The notes below the pieces were generated by a model, which did not search any database, was not told the origin of the DNA, and was given only the letters and a program-made list of their open reading frames with translations. A program made the position numbers and the translations under genes. From contig CAZVRW010000016.1 in assembly GCA_964630265.1 (NCBI GenBank), positions 1 through 62,127 of the forward strand: a stretch of 62,127 nt of DNA. The letters run 5' to 3'. Source of the stretch: CAZBWP01 sp964630265 (GTDB lineage Bacteria; Pseudomonadota; Alphaproteobacteria; Rhodospirillales; Defluviicoccaceae). Positions 53,294 through 61,741 of this stretch are shown piece after piece. The first letter of the stretch is position 1. The number at the start of each line of letters is the position of its first letter.

Positions 53294-53883
53294 CGTTCCG
53301 TCCTCGCCCGCTCGTTGCCGATATCGCCGCGTCGGGCGATGATTTCGCCGATCTTCTTGCCGCGCTTGGCGGCCACGGAGCGCGGCGACGTGCAGTTCTT
53401 CAGCGCATCGAAGGTGGCGCGCACCATGTTGTGCGGATTGGCCGTGCCGATCGACTTGGCGACCACATCCTGCACGCCCATGGTCTCGAACACCGCGCGC
53501 ATCGGCCCGCCGGCGATCACGCCGGTGCCCGCCGGTGCCGCCCGCAGGACCACGTGTCCGGCACCGAAGTGGCCCTCGACGTCATGGTGCAGGGTCCGGC
53601 CATCGCGCAGCGGCACGCGCACGAGGCCGTTCTTCGCCTGATCGGTGGCCTTGCGGATCGCCTCCGGCACTTCGCGCGCCTTGCCCGTGCCGAAACCGAC
53701 GCGGCCGCGACCGTCGCCGACAACCACCAACGCCGCGAAGGAGAAGCGCCGGCCGCCCTTCACCACCTTGGCGACGCGGTTGATGTGGACCAGCTTGTCC
53801 GTCAGTTCCGACTCTTCGCCGGACTGCCCGCGCTCGTCGCCGCGTCGGCCTTCGCCCCGCCGGCCTTCCGGTCTGCGTGCCAT
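53290..53883 (-). CDS. rpsE: 30S ribosomal protein S5
   Basis: A 197-residue protein of the mRNA entry site. The double-stranded RNA-binding part has V-H-I-N-R-V-A-K-V-V-K-G-G-R-R-F-S-F; the second domain has A-P-A-G-T-G-V-I-A-G-G-P-M-R-A-V. A charged N-terminal extension of about 28 residues (R-R-P-E-G-R-R-G-E-G-R-R) precedes the core. Confidence 0.98.
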   Translation of the reverse strand: MARRPEGRRGEGRRGDERGQSGEESELTDKLVHINRVAKVVKGGRRFSFAALVVVGDGRGRVGFGTGKAREVPEAIRKATDQAKNGLVRVPLRDGRTLHHDVEGHFGAGHVVLRAAPAGTGVIAGGPMRAVFETMGVQDVVAKSIGTANPHNMVRATFDALKNCTSPRSVAAKRGKKIGEIIARRGDIGNERARTER

Positions 53884-53896
53884 GCTTGCGTCTCCT

Positions 53897-54259
53897 TCAG
53901 AACTTCAAACCGGAATCCCGCGCCGCATCGGCAAGCGCCTGAATCCGTCCGTGATAGCGGTAACCGCCCCGGTCGAAAACCACCTCATGGATGCCGGCCG
54001 CGTGCGCCCGCTCGGCGACCAACTGGCCGATCATCTTCGCTGCTTCCTTGTCGCCACCGTTGGCGACCTTGCCGCGAATGTCACTCTCCAGCGTCGACGC
54101 CGCAGCGATCGTGTGGCCACGGCTGTCATCGATGATCTGGGCATAGATATGGCGGTTCGAGCGAAACACCGACAGCCGCGGGCGATTGCCGGCCACGGTG
54201 CGGAGCCGGTAGCGGGTCCGGTCGCGTCGACGTTCGAACAGTTCGAGCTTGTTGGCCAT
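53897..54259 (-). CDS. rplR: 50S ribosomal protein L18
   Basis: A 120-residue 5S rRNA-binding protein with R-P-R-L-S-V-F-R-S-N-R-H-I-Y-A-Q-I-I-D-D and D-R-G-G-Y-R-Y-H-G-R-I. Length and position, between rplF and rpsE, are standard. Starts four bases after rplF ends. Confidence 0.98.
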   Translation of the reverse strand: MANKLELFERRRDRTRYRLRTVAGNRPRLSVFRSNRHIYAQIIDDSRGHTIAAASTLESDIRGKVANGGDKEAAKMIGQLVAERAHAAGIHEVVFDRGGYRYHGRIQALADAARDSGLKF

Positions 54260-54263
54260 GGTC

Positions 54264-54797
54264 TTACTTCTTCTTGCCTTCCTTGAGCATCACGAATTCG
54301 CCTTCGTAGCGGATCCCCTTGCCCTTGTAGGGCTCGACGGACCGGAAGGCGCGGATCTCGGCGGCCACCTGTCCGACCCGCTGCTTGTCGGCGCCGCTGA
54401 TCGTCACGTGGGTCAGATCCGGACATTCGATCTTGATCCCATCGGGGATCGGATAGCGGACGTCGTGACTGAAGCCGAGCTGCAGGAGCAGATCCTTGCC
54501 CTGCACCTGGGCGCGATACCCGACGCCCCGGATCTCCAGCTTCTTGACGAAGCCCTGACTGACGCCGGTCACCAGATTTTGAACGATGGCGCGCGCGGTT
54601 CCCCACATCATGCGGCTGCGCTTACCATCCCCGCGGGGGGTGAAGCTGATGGTCGAGCCTTCGTGGACGATCGCGACATCGTCCGTCAGGCGCGCGTTGA
54701 GCTCGCCGAGTTTGCCCTTGGCGGAGACCGTTCGACCGCTCACGGTCACCGACACTCCGCCGGGGACCTCGACCGGATATTTACCGACGCGCGACAT
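54264..54797 (-). CDS. rplF: 50S ribosomal protein L6
   Basis: A 177-residue two-domain protein starting M-S-R-V-G-K-Y-P-V-E-V-P and ending P-Y-K-G-K-G-I-R-Y-E-G-E. An upstream open frame reaches into rpsH but is a shadow; the family N-terminus fixes this ATG. It stabilises the factor-binding region of the 50S subunit. Confidence 0.98.
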   Translation of the reverse strand: MSRVGKYPVEVPGGVSVTVSGRTVSAKGKLGELNARLTDDVAIVHEGSTISFTPRGDGKRSRMMWGTARAIVQNLVTGVSQGFVKKLEIRGVGYRAQVQGKDLLLQLGFSHDVRYPIPDGIKIECPDLTHVTISGADKQRVGQVAAEIRAFRSVEPYKGKGIRYEGEFVMLKEGKKK

Positions 54798-54820
54798 GGC
54801 GATTGTGTTCCCGTTCGTCC

Positions 54821-55219
54821 TCAGAAAACCTGGCACAGCACCTCGCCGCCGACGTTCGCCGTCCGTGCTTCCGCGTCGGAGAGCACGCCGCGAGGCGTCG
54901 ACAGAATCGAGATGCCCAGCCCATTGTAGACCTTCGGCAGGTCGGCGATCTTGGCGTAGACGCGGCGTCCCGGTGTCGAGACGCGGCTGATCTCCCGGAT
55001 CACCGGCGCACCCTCGTGATACTTGAGTTCGATCTGGATCTCGTCCTTGCCGCCGCCGATCACCGTATGCTCGTAGCCGCGGATGTAGCCCTCGCGCTGC
55101 AAGACGTCGAGCACCCGGAAGCGCAACTTGGACGCCGGCGAGACGATGGTCGTCTTGCGGGCGCGCTGCCCGTTGCGGATGCGTGTCAGCATGTCGCCCA
55201 GGGGATCGGTCATCGCCAT
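54821..55219 (-). CDS. rpsH: 30S ribosomal protein S8
   Basis: A 132-residue protein with D-P-L-G-D-M-L-T-R-I-R-N near the start and I-L-S-T-P-R-G-V-L-S-D-A-E-A near the end. The second Met (two codons in) could be the true start. In E. coli S8 is the autogenous regulator of the spc operon. Confidence 0.98.
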   Translation of the reverse strand: MAMTDPLGDMLTRIRNGQRARKTTIVSPASKLRFRVLDVLQREGYIRGYEHTVIGGGKDEIQIELKYHEGAPVIREISRVSTPGRRVYAKIADLPKVYNGLGISILSTPRGVLSDAEARTANVGGEVLCQVF

Positions 55220-55240
55220 CTGTGCACTCTCCCTGACCGG

Positions 55241-55546
55241 TTACCAACTCGCCTTGACCATGCCGGGGATCTGGCCGGTTGACGCCAGCTCCCGGAGCGC
55301 GATCCGCGACAGTTTGAACTTGCGGTAGTTGCCGCGCGACCGCCCGGTGAGTTCACAGCGCAGACGCAGCCGACAGGCCGCCGAATTGCGCGGCACCTCG
55401 GCCAGCTTCAGCCGCGCAGCGAACTGCTCCTCCGGCGACATCGACTCGTCCGACGCCGCCGCCTTCAGGCGGGCGCGCTTCGCCGCGTATCGTTTCACCA
55501 AGCGCTCGCGCTTCTTGTTGCGCTCGACACTACTCTTTTTCGCCAT
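55241..55546 (-). CDS. rpsN: 30S ribosomal protein S14
   Basis: A 101-residue protein of the long type without a CxxC zinc site, as in E. coli: M-A-K-K-S-S-V-E-R-N-K-K-R, then L-P/A-E-V-P-R-N-S and L-T-G-R-S-R-G-N-Y-R-K-F. The lack of zinc cysteines means it needs no zinc-free backup copy. Confidence 0.98.
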   Translation of the reverse strand: MAKKSSVERNKKRERLVKRYAAKRARLKAAASDESMSPEEQFAARLKLAEVPRNSAACRLRLRCELTGRSRGNYRKFKLSRIALRELASTGQIPGMVKASW

Positions 55547-55567
55547 GTCGGCTCCTTGATCCCGGCG

Positions 55568-56110
55568 TCAGTTTGCGAACGGCATGTCGAAGGCCTTGAG
55601 CAGGGCCATCGCTTCCGCGTCCGTAGGCGCCGTCGTGCAAATAACGATGTCGAGGCCACGAACCTGATCGACCTTGTCATAGTCGATCTCGGCAAAAATG
55701 ATCTGCTCCTTCATCCCCATGGCGAAGTTGCCGCGGCCGTCGAAGCTCTTGCGCGAGACCCCGCGAAAATCCCGTTGTCGCGGGAGCGCAATATTGATCA
55801 AGCGGTCGAGGAACTCGTACATGCGGGCGCGGCGCAGCGTCACCTTGCAGCCGATGGCCATGCCGTCGCGGATTTTGAACTGGGCGATCGACTTCTTGGC
55901 GCGGGTCACCACCGGCTTCTGGCCGGCGATCAGCGTCAAGTCGGCGACGGCGTTGTCCACCTTCTTGCGGTCCTGCGCGCCCTCACCGACGCCCATGTTC
56001 AGGACGATCTTGGTCAGCCGCGGGATCTGCATCGGATTCGCATAGGCGAACTCCTTCTGCAGTTCGGGCCGGACGATGTCCTGATAGTGTTGCCTGAGAC
56101 GTGCCATCAC
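55568..56110 (-). CDS. rplE: 50S ribosomal protein L5
   Basis: A 180-residue 5S rRNA-binding protein with I-P-R-L-T-K-I-V-L-N-M-G-V-G-E and F-R-G-V-S-R-K-S-F-D-G-R-G-N-F-A-M-G. Normal length; six bases before it lies the rplX stop. Confidence 0.98.
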   Translation of the reverse strand: MMARLRQHYQDIVRPELQKEFAYANPMQIPRLTKIVLNMGVGEGAQDRKKVDNAVADLTLIAGQKPVVTRAKKSIAQFKIRDGMAIGCKVTLRRARMYEFLDRLINIALPRQRDFRGVSRKSFDGRGNFAMGMKEQIIFAEIDYDKVDQVRGLDIVICTTAPTDAEAMALLKAFDMPFAN

Positions 56111-56116
56111 CGTGTC

Positions 56117-56437
56117 CTAACGATCGATCACTTCGCCGGAGCGCTTGGCGTAGCGGACCTTCCGGCCGTCCTCCAGAAAACGGAAGCCGATCCGCGTCGG
56201 GCCACCGCTGTCCGGATCCACATGGGCCAAGTTGGAGACATGGATCGACGCCTCCTTCTCGACGATGCCGCCGCCGGTCGTCTGGCTCGGCCGGGTGTGC
56301 CGCTTGACGATGTTGACGCCCTCAACGATTGCCCGGTCCTCCTTGGGCATGACCTTCAGCACCTCGCCGATGCGCCCCTTGCTGCGCCCGGTCAGAACGA
56401 TGACGCGATCGCCCTTCTTGATCCGGTTGGCCATCAC
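56117..56437 (-). CDS. rplX: 50S ribosomal protein L24
   Basis: A 106-residue assembly-initiating protein with the KOW motif I-K-K-G-D-R-V-I-V-L-T-G-R-S-K-G-R-I-G-E-V. Overlaps rplN by four bases. Confidence 0.97.
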   Translation of the reverse strand: MMANRIKKGDRVIVLTGRSKGRIGEVLKVMPKEDRAIVEGVNIVKRHTRPSQTTGGGIVEKEASIHVSNLAHVDPDSGGPTRIGFRFLEDGRKVRYAKRSGEVIDR

Positions 56438-56802
56438 AGCACCTCCGGGGCGAGGGAAATGATCTTCATGTAGCCCTTGCCGCGCAATTCGCGGGTGACC
56501 GGGCCGAAGATGCGCGTGCCGATCGGCTCGCCCTTGTTGTCCAGCAGAACGGCGGCGTTGCGGTCAAAACGGATGGTCGTGCCGTCGTTGCGCCGCACAT
56601 CCTTGGCGGTGCGCACGATCACGGCGCGCTTGACGTCCCCCTTCTTCACCCGGCCGCGCGGAATCGCCTCCTTCACCGTGACGACGATGATGTCGCCGAC
56701 ACCGGCGAAACGACGTCCGGAGCCGCCGAGCACCCGGATGCAGCGAACGCGCCGCGCCCCGGAGTTGTCGGCAACGTCCAAATCGGATTCTACCTGAATC
56801 AT
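56434..56802 (-). CDS. rplN: 50S ribosomal protein L14
   Basis: A 122-residue protein beginning M-I-Q-V-E-S-D-L-D-V-A-D-N-S-G-A-R and ending in F-M/Y-M-K-I-I-S-L-A-P-E-V-L. Exact family length. It overlaps rpsQ and rplX by four bases each, indicating coupling. Confidence 0.98.
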   Translation of the reverse strand: MIQVESDLDVADNSGARRVRCIRVLGGSGRRFAGVGDIIVVTVKEAIPRGRVKKGDVKRAVIVRTAKDVRRNDGTTIRFDRNAAVLLDNKGEPIGTRIFGPVTRELRGKGYMKIISLAPEVL

Positions 56803-57104
56803 TCCGCCCGGTCCTCAATGCTTGCGGTGGCCGGCGCCGGCGCGTCAAGCGCGCCCGCCGCGGTCGCGTCGTCGCCGTCGACGAGCAGTTCCCAGCACTT
56901 GCGCTTCGACATCGGCCGCGTCTCAATGATCCGCACCGTATCGCCCATCCGCGCCGCGTTGTTTTCGTCGTGTGCCAAGTACTTTTTCGACCGGCGCATG
57001 TACTTCTTGTAGATCGGATGCATGATCCGCCGCTCGACCTTGACCACGACACTCTTATCCATTTTGTCGCTCACAACGACACCCTGCATCACCCGTCTCG
57101 GCAT
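56799..57104 (-). CDS. rpsQ: 30S ribosomal protein S17 with C-terminal tail
   Basis: A 101-residue OB-fold protein: M-P-R-R-V-M-Q-G-V-V-V-S-D-K-M-D-K-S-V-V-V and D-E-N-N-A-A-R-M-G-D-T-V-R-I-I-E-T-R-P-M-S. The core ends near residue 78; about 23 Ala/Asp-rich residues follow. The longer ORF upstream overlaps rpmC and is not supported. Confidence 0.97.
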   Translation of the reverse strand: MPRRVMQGVVVSDKMDKSVVVKVERRIMHPIYKKYMRRSKKYLAHDENNAARMGDTVRIIETRPMSKRKCWELLVDGDDATAAGALDAPAPATASIEDRAE

Positions 57105-57117
57105 CCTCGTCCTCTCC

Positions 57118-57327
57118 TCAAACCGTCGCTTCGGCCGGGCGTCGCCGGCGCTCGCCGAGAATCGTCTTGATGCGCGCGATGTCGCGGCGCACCTGCCGCC
57201 GGCGCGCGGTGTTCTCCAACTGTCCACTGGCCGCCTGGAAGCGCAGGTTGAAGGCCTCCCGGCGCAGCCCGAGCAGCTGTTCTTTCAGTTCGTCGTCGGT
57301 CTTGGCCCGCACGTCCGAGGCTTTCAT
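57118..57327 (-). CDS. rpmC: 50S ribosomal protein L29
   Basis: A 69-residue helical-hairpin protein at the peptide exit: M-K-A-S-D-V-R-A-K-T-D-D-E-L-K-E-Q-L and R-R-D-I-A-R-I-K-T-I-L. Four bases after the rplP stop. Confidence 0.97.
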   Translation of the reverse strand: MKASDVRAKTDDELKEQLLGLRREAFNLRFQAASGQLENTARRRQVRRDIARIKTILGERRRRPAEATV

Positions 57328-57331
57328 CGTC

Positions 57332-57751
57332 CTATTCCTCCGTGCCGAGCCGCGCCACGAACCGGGTATCGCAGGGCAGCTTCGCCGACGCCAAGCGAAA
57401 CGCCTCGCGCGCCACGTCCGGCGGCACGCCGTCGATCTCGAACATGATCCGGCCCGGCTTGACCCGGGCGATCCAGAACTCCGGCGCGCCCTTGCCGCCG
57501 CCCATGCGCACCTCGGCCGGCTTGCTGCTGACCGGAACGTCCGGGAAAATGCGGATCCACACCTTGCCGCTGCGGCGCATGTGCCGCGTCATCGCCCGCC
57601 GCGCCGCTTCGATCTGTCGCGCCGTGATCCGACCGGTGGTCATCGCCTTCAGGCCGAACGTCCCGAAGTTGATCTCGGTGCCGCCCTTGGCTTGGCCGCG
57701 CACCCGGCCTTTCATCTGTTTGCGGAACTTCGTCCGCTTCGGACTGAGCAT
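57332..57751 (-). CDS. rplP: 50S ribosomal protein L16
   Basis: A 139-residue protein near the A site: M-L-S-P-K-R-T-K-F-R-K-Q-M-K-G-R, I-T-A-R-Q-I-E-A-A-R-R-A and R-M-G-G-G-K-G-A. Forty bases separate it from rpsC. Confidence 0.98.
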   Translation of the reverse strand: MLSPKRTKFRKQMKGRVRGQAKGGTEINFGTFGLKAMTTGRITARQIEAARRAMTRHMRRSGKVWIRIFPDVPVSSKPAEVRMGGGKGAPEFWIARVKPGRIMFEIDGVPPDVAREAFRLASAKLPCDTRFVARLGTEE

Positions 57752-57790
57752 GGTACCCTTCGCTCCGCTCGCAATGCCGAGCCGCGCGCC

Positions 57791-58468
57791 TTAGCGCTGC
57801 GGCTGCTGTTCCAACGCCTTCTTGTCGATCGCCATGGGGTCGTGGGCCATGATGTCGCCCTTGTAGACCCAGACCTTGACGCCGCAGACGCCATAGGTGG
57901 TGCGGGCGATCGCGTAGCCGTAGTCGACGTGGGCGCGCAGGGTGTGCAGCGGCACCCGGCCCTCGCGATACCACACCGACCGCGCGATCTCGGCGCCGCC
58001 GAGGCGGCCGGCGCAGTTGATCCGGATCCCCTGCGCGCCGAGTCGCATCGCCGACTGCACGGCCCGCTTCATCGCCCGCCGGGTCGATACCCGACGCTCC
58101 AACTGTTGCGCCACGTTCTCCGCGACCAGCTGCGCCTCGATCTCCGGCTTGCGGATCTCGACGATGTTGAGGTGCACGTCGGCCCCGGCGACCTTCGTCA
58201 ACTCGCGGCGCAGCTTCTCGATATCCGCGCCCTTCTTGCCGATGACGACACCCGGCCGCGCCGTATGGATGGTGATCCGCGCGCGCTTGGCGGGGCGCTC
58301 GATAACGATCCGCGAGACGCCGGCCTGGGCCAGACGCTGACGCAGCATCTTGCGGATCTGCAAGTCCTCGTGCAGCAGCTTGGCATAGGTGTCGCCGGCG
58401 TACCAGCGCGAGTCCCAGGTCCGGTGGATTCCCAGCCTGAGCCCGATCGGGTTGACCTTTTGGCCCAT
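57791..58468 (-). CDS. rpsC: 30S ribosomal protein S3
   Basis: A 225-residue protein of the mRNA entry channel. The N-terminal KH domain has G-V-V-I-G-K-K-G-A-D-I-E-K-L-R; the C-terminal domain has G-A-Q-G-I-R-I-N-C-A-G-R-L-G-G and T-Y-G-V-C-G-V-K-V-W. Shares one base with the rplV stop. Confidence 0.98.
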   Translation of the reverse strand: MGQKVNPIGLRLGIHRTWDSRWYAGDTYAKLLHEDLQIRKMLRQRLAQAGVSRIVIERPAKRARITIHTARPGVVIGKKGADIEKLRRELTKVAGADVHLNIVEIRKPEIEAQLVAENVAQQLERRVSTRRAMKRAVQSAMRLGAQGIRINCAGRLGGAEIARSVWYREGRVPLHTLRAHVDYGYAIARTTYGVCGVKVWVYKGDIMAHDPMAIDKKALEQQPQR

Positions 58469-58851
58469 CAGTCTTCGACCTCCTCGCGCTCACGGACGAC
58501 CACCCGCAGCGTGCTGAACGGTTTGCGAATGCGCCCGACCCGCCCGCGCGCCCGGGCCTTCCAGCGCTTCATGACGATCGATCGGCCGACGCTGGCCTCG
58601 GCGACGAACAGGCGGTCGACGTCGAGCTGGTGATTGTTCTCGGCGTTGGCGATCGCCGACTGCAGGACCTTGCGGACCTCACCGGCGATGCGCTTCTGCG
58701 AGAATTGCAGCTCCGCCAGCGCCCGCTCGCAACTCATGCCGCGGATCATCGTTGCCACCAGGTTCAGCTTGATCGGGCTGGTGCGAAGCTGGCGCGCATA
58801 GGCCATCGCCTCGTTCTCCTCGACCCGACGCTCCGCGGACGGCTTGCCCAT
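58468..58851 (-). CDS. rplV: 50S ribosomal protein L22
   Basis: A 127-residue exit-tunnel protein with L-R-T-S-P-I-K-L-N-L-V-A, N-A-E-N-N-H-Q-L-D-V-D-R-L and R-A-R-G-R-V-G-R-I-R-K at the tunnel loop. A second Met at residue 16 (M-A-Y-A-R-Q-L) is a possible alternative start. Confidence 0.97.
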   Translation of the reverse strand: MGKPSAERRVEENEAMAYARQLRTSPIKLNLVATMIRGMSCERALAELQFSQKRIAGEVRKVLQSAIANAENNHQLDVDRLFVAEASVGRSIVMKRWKARARGRVGRIRKPFSTLRVVVREREEVED

Positions 58852-58853
58852 GG

Positions 58854-59132
58854 TCAGCCTCGCTTCGACTTCTTGTCCGCGGCGTGGCCGTGGAAGGTGC
58901 GGGTCGGCGAAAACTCGCCGAACTTGTGGCCGACCATGTCCTCGGTCACCATCACCGGCACGAACTTCTTGCCGTTGTGCACGCCGAAGGTGAGGCCGAC
59001 GAACTGCGGCAGGATCGTCGACCGCCGCGACCAGGTGCGAATGATCTCACGCCGCCCGGACCCGCGTGAGGCCTCGGCCTTCTTCAGCAGGTATCCGTCG
59101 ACGAATGGCCCTTTCCAGGTGGAACGCGGCAC
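58854..59132 (-). CDS. rpsS: 30S ribosomal protein S19
   Basis: A 92-residue head protein: M-P-R-S-T-W-K-G-P-F-V-D, T-W-S-R-R-S-T-I-L-P and H-K-F-G-E-F-S-P-T-R-T-F-H-G-H. Two bases before rplV. Confidence 0.98.
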   Translation of the reverse strand: MPRSTWKGPFVDGYLLKKAEASRGSGRREIIRTWSRRSTILPQFVGLTFGVHNGKKFVPVMVTEDMVGHKFGEFSPTRTFHGHAADKKSKRG

Positions 59133-59150
59133 GCTTGCGACTCCTCTCGC

Positions 59151-59981
59151 CTACTTCCGCGCGTGGCGGCGACGGATGATCAGCGAATCCGTCTTTTTGT
59201 TGCTGCGCGTGCGCTTACCCTTGGTGGGCTTGCCCCACGGCGTGACCGGATGGCGACCACCCGAGGTGCGGCCTTCGCCGCCGCCGTGCGGATGATCGAC
59301 GGGGTTCATGGCGACGCCGCGCACCGAAGGTCGCTTGCCGATCCAGCGGCTGCGCCCCGCCTTGCCCAGCTTGATGTTCTGTTGGTCCGGATTGGAGACG
59401 GCGCCAATGGTCGCCATGCACTCCGCCCGCACCACCCGCAACTCGCCGGAACTCAGCCGCAGCTGGGCGTAGCCCTGATCCTTGCCGACCAGCTGCACAT
59501 AGGTGCCCGCCGACCGCGCGATCTGGCCGCCCTTGCCCTTCTTCATCTCGACGTTGTGGATGATGGTGCCGACCGGGATGTTCTGCAGCGGCAGGGCATT
59601 GCCGGGCTTGATGTCGACCCCGGGCCCCGCCGCCACCACGTCGCCGACACTGATCCGCTGGGGCGCCAGGATATACGCCAGTTCGCCGTCATCGTAGCGG
59701 ATCAGCGCAATGAACGCCGTGCGGTTCGGATCGTACTCCAGCCGCTCGACCGTCGCCGGCGAGTCGACGCGGGTCCGCTTGAAATCGATCACCCGGTAAC
59801 GCCGCTTGTGGCCGCCGCCGCGCCGCCGGGCGGTGATCCGCCCCTTGTTGTTGCGGCCGCCGGACTTGGTCAGCCCTTCGGTCAGCGACTTCTCGGGCTT
59901 GCCCTTCCACAGGCCCGCCCGCGACACCAGCACGAGGCCGCGGCGTCCGGGCGTGGTGGGCTTGTATTGCTTGAGCGCCAT
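59151..59981 (-). CDS. rplB: 50S ribosomal protein L2
   Basis: A 276-residue peptidyl-transferase-centre protein with M-A-L-K-Q-Y-K-P-T-T-P-G-R-R, R-R-G-G-G-H-K-R-R-Y-R and the C-terminal V-R-G-V-A-M-N-P-V-D-H-P-H-G-G-G-E containing the essential His. Confidence 0.98.
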   Translation of the reverse strand: MALKQYKPTTPGRRGLVLVSRAGLWKGKPEKSLTEGLTKSGGRNNKGRITARRRGGGHKRRYRVIDFKRTRVDSPATVERLEYDPNRTAFIALIRYDDGELAYILAPQRISVGDVVAAGPGVDIKPGNALPLQNIPVGTIIHNVEMKKGKGGQIARSAGTYVQLVGKDQGYAQLRLSSGELRVVRAECMATIGAVSNPDQQNIKLGKAGRSRWIGKRPSVRGVAMNPVDHPHGGGEGRTSGGRHPVTPWGKPTKGKRTRSNKKTDSLIIRRRHARK

Positions 59982-59991
59982 GCCGGTCTCC

Positions 59992-60318
59992 TCACAACCC
60001 CGTCGTCACGTCGATGGAATGCCCCTCGGCGAGCGTGACGATCGCTTTCTTGATATCGCTTCGCGTGCCGAGACGGCCGCGAAAGCGCTTGGTCTTGCCC
60101 TTCACGCGCAGCGTGTTCACCGCCTTGACCTCCACCTTGAACAGGGTCTCGACGGCGGCCTTGATCTCCGGCTTGCTGGCGTCATCGGCGACGACGAACG
60201 CCACTTGGTTGTACTCCGAGATGCGCGTCGACTTCTCGGTGATCACCGGCCGGCGGAGCACCTCGAAGAGCCGCGCCTGGCTTGGCTTGACCGGCTTGCG
60301 CTGATACCGCTTGCTCAT
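59992..60318 (-). CDS. rplW: 50S ribosomal protein L23
   Basis: A 108-residue exit-site protein with V-I-T-E-K-S-T and F-K-V-E-V-K-A-V-N-T-L-R-V-K-G-K-T-K-R-F-R-G. It docks trigger factor and SRP. About ten residues longer than usual at the N-terminus. Overlaps rplD by four bases. Confidence 0.97.
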   Translation of the reverse strand: MSKRYQRKPVKPSQARLFEVLRRPVITEKSTRISEYNQVAFVVADDASKPEIKAAVETLFKVEVKAVNTLRVKGKTKRFRGRLGTRSDIKKAIVTLAEGHSIDVTTGL

Positions 60319-60935
60319 TTCAACCGCTCCACCAGCCGATCGACGCCGGCGCGGGTCAGCACCAGCGTGTTGCGGCGCAGGATGTCGTACACGTTGGCGC
60401 CCTGGCTCGGCAGCACGTCGATGCCGACGATGTTGCGGGCGGCGCGTTTGAAACCCGCGTCGACGGTCTCCCCGTCGATGACCAGCACCGAGCGCCAGCC
60501 GAGACGGCTCGCGTGCTCGGCGAGGATGCGCGTCTTCGGCTCGGCCAATTCCGCCTTGTCGAGGACGATCAGGTCACCCGACGCGGCCTTCGCCGAGAGC
60601 GCTGACTTGAGCGCCAAGCGCCGCACCTTCTTCGGCAGATCGTGGGCGTGGCTGCGCACCACCGGGCCGAACACGACACCGCCGCCGCGCTGGTGCGGGC
60701 CCTTCAGGGAGCCCTGCCGGGCGCGGCCGGTGCCCTTCTGCCGGAACGGCTTCTTTGAAGTGCCGGCCACTTCGCTGCGGCCCTTGACCTTGTGGGTGCC
60801 GGCGCGGCGCTTCGCCAACTGCCAGTTGACCGCTCGGGCCAAAATATCGCGGCGCACCTCGACGGCGAAAATCGCATCGTCGAGGTCGACGGTGTCCACC
60901 GTCTCGTTGGCCAGATTGACGACGTTGAGCTGCAT
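60315..60935 (-). CDS. rplD: 50S ribosomal protein L4
   Basis: A 206-residue protein with the tunnel loop K-K-P-F-R-Q-K-G-T-G-R-A-R-Q-G-S and F-G-P-V-V-R-S-H. In E. coli L4 regulates the S10 operon; no leader can be judged here because tuf lies directly upstream. Confidence 0.97.
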   Translation of the reverse strand: MQLNVVNLANETVDTVDLDDAIFAVEVRRDILARAVNWQLAKRRAGTHKVKGRSEVAGTSKKPFRQKGTGRARQGSLKGPHQRGGGVVFGPVVRSHAHDLPKKVRRLALKSALSAKAASGDLIVLDKAELAEPKTRILAEHASRLGWRSVLVIDGETVDAGFKRAARNIVGIDVLPSQGANVYDILRRNTLVLTRAGVDRLVERLK

Positions 60936-60941
60936 GTCGCC

Positions 60942-61727
60942 CTACTCCTCGCCCGCCGGGGCGCCGTCGCCGCTGCCCGGCGTCATGTCGCTCGCCGCAT
61001 CACTCGCCACAGCACTCGCCGCTGGGCTGGCTTCGCCTCCCGAGGCGCCCACCGGGGCCCGCATCGCCGCCGGGAAGGGGGCATCGGCCGGCGCCGCTTT
61101 CTTCACCGCGTCGCGAACCAGGACCCAACCGCCCTTGGCGCCGGGCACGGCGCCGCGCACATAAATCAAGCCGCGCTCGACGTCGTTGCCGACCACCTGC
61201 AAATTGTGCACGGTCACCCGCCGGTCACCCATATGGCCGGCCATCTTCTTGCCCTTGAACACCTTGCCAGGGTCCTGGCATTGCCCGGTGGAGCCTTGGC
61301 TTCGGTGGTTGATGGACACGCCGTGGCTGGCACGGAGACCGTGGAAGCCATGCCGCTTCATGCCGCCGGCGAAGCCCTTGCCGACGGACGAACCGGTGAC
61401 GTCCACGTGCTGGCCGGCGATGAAATGGTCGGCGGTCAACGCCGCGCCCACCTCGACCACGGCGTCCTCGGACACCCGGAACTCCACCAGCTTCCGCTTC
61501 GGCTCCACCTGGGCCTTGGCATAATGGCCGCGCATCGGCTTCGTCGTCCGTTTCACCTTGGCGGCGCCGGCGCCGAGTTGCAGCGCTGTGTAGCCATCAC
61601 GGGCATCGGTGCGCTGCGCCACGACTTGGCAATCGTCGACGTGGAGCACGGTCACCGGGACGTGGGTGCCGTCATCGGTGAAGATGCGCGACATCCCCAG
61701 TTTGCGGACGATCAGGCCGGTACGCAT
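60942..61727 (-). CDS. rplC: 50S ribosomal protein L3 with Ala-rich tail
   Basis: A 261-residue protein: M-R-T-G-L-I-V-R-K-L-G-M-S-R-I-F near the start, and S-I-N-H-R-S-Q-G-S-T-G-Q-C-Q-D-P-G-K-V-F-K-G-K-K-M-A-G-H-M-G-containing core (the Gln that is methylated in L3 is in G-Q-C-Q). About 45 low-complexity residues end it. GGAG six bases ahead favours this ATG; one at 61745, overlapping the rpsJ stop, would add six residues. Confidence 0.97.
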   Translation of the reverse strand: MRTGLIVRKLGMSRIFTDDGTHVPVTVLHVDDCQVVAQRTDARDGYTALQLGAGAAKVKRTTKPMRGHYAKAQVEPKRKLVEFRVSEDAVVEVGAALTADHFIAGQHVDVTGSSVGKGFAGGMKRHGFHGLRASHGVSINHRSQGSTGQCQDPGKVFKGKKMAGHMGDRRVTVHNLQVVGNDVERGLIYVRGAVPGAKGGWVLVRDAVKKAAPADAPFPAAMRAPVGASGGEASPAASAVASDAASDMTPGSGDGAPAGEE

Positions 61728-61741
61728 GGTCGTCTCCGTCC

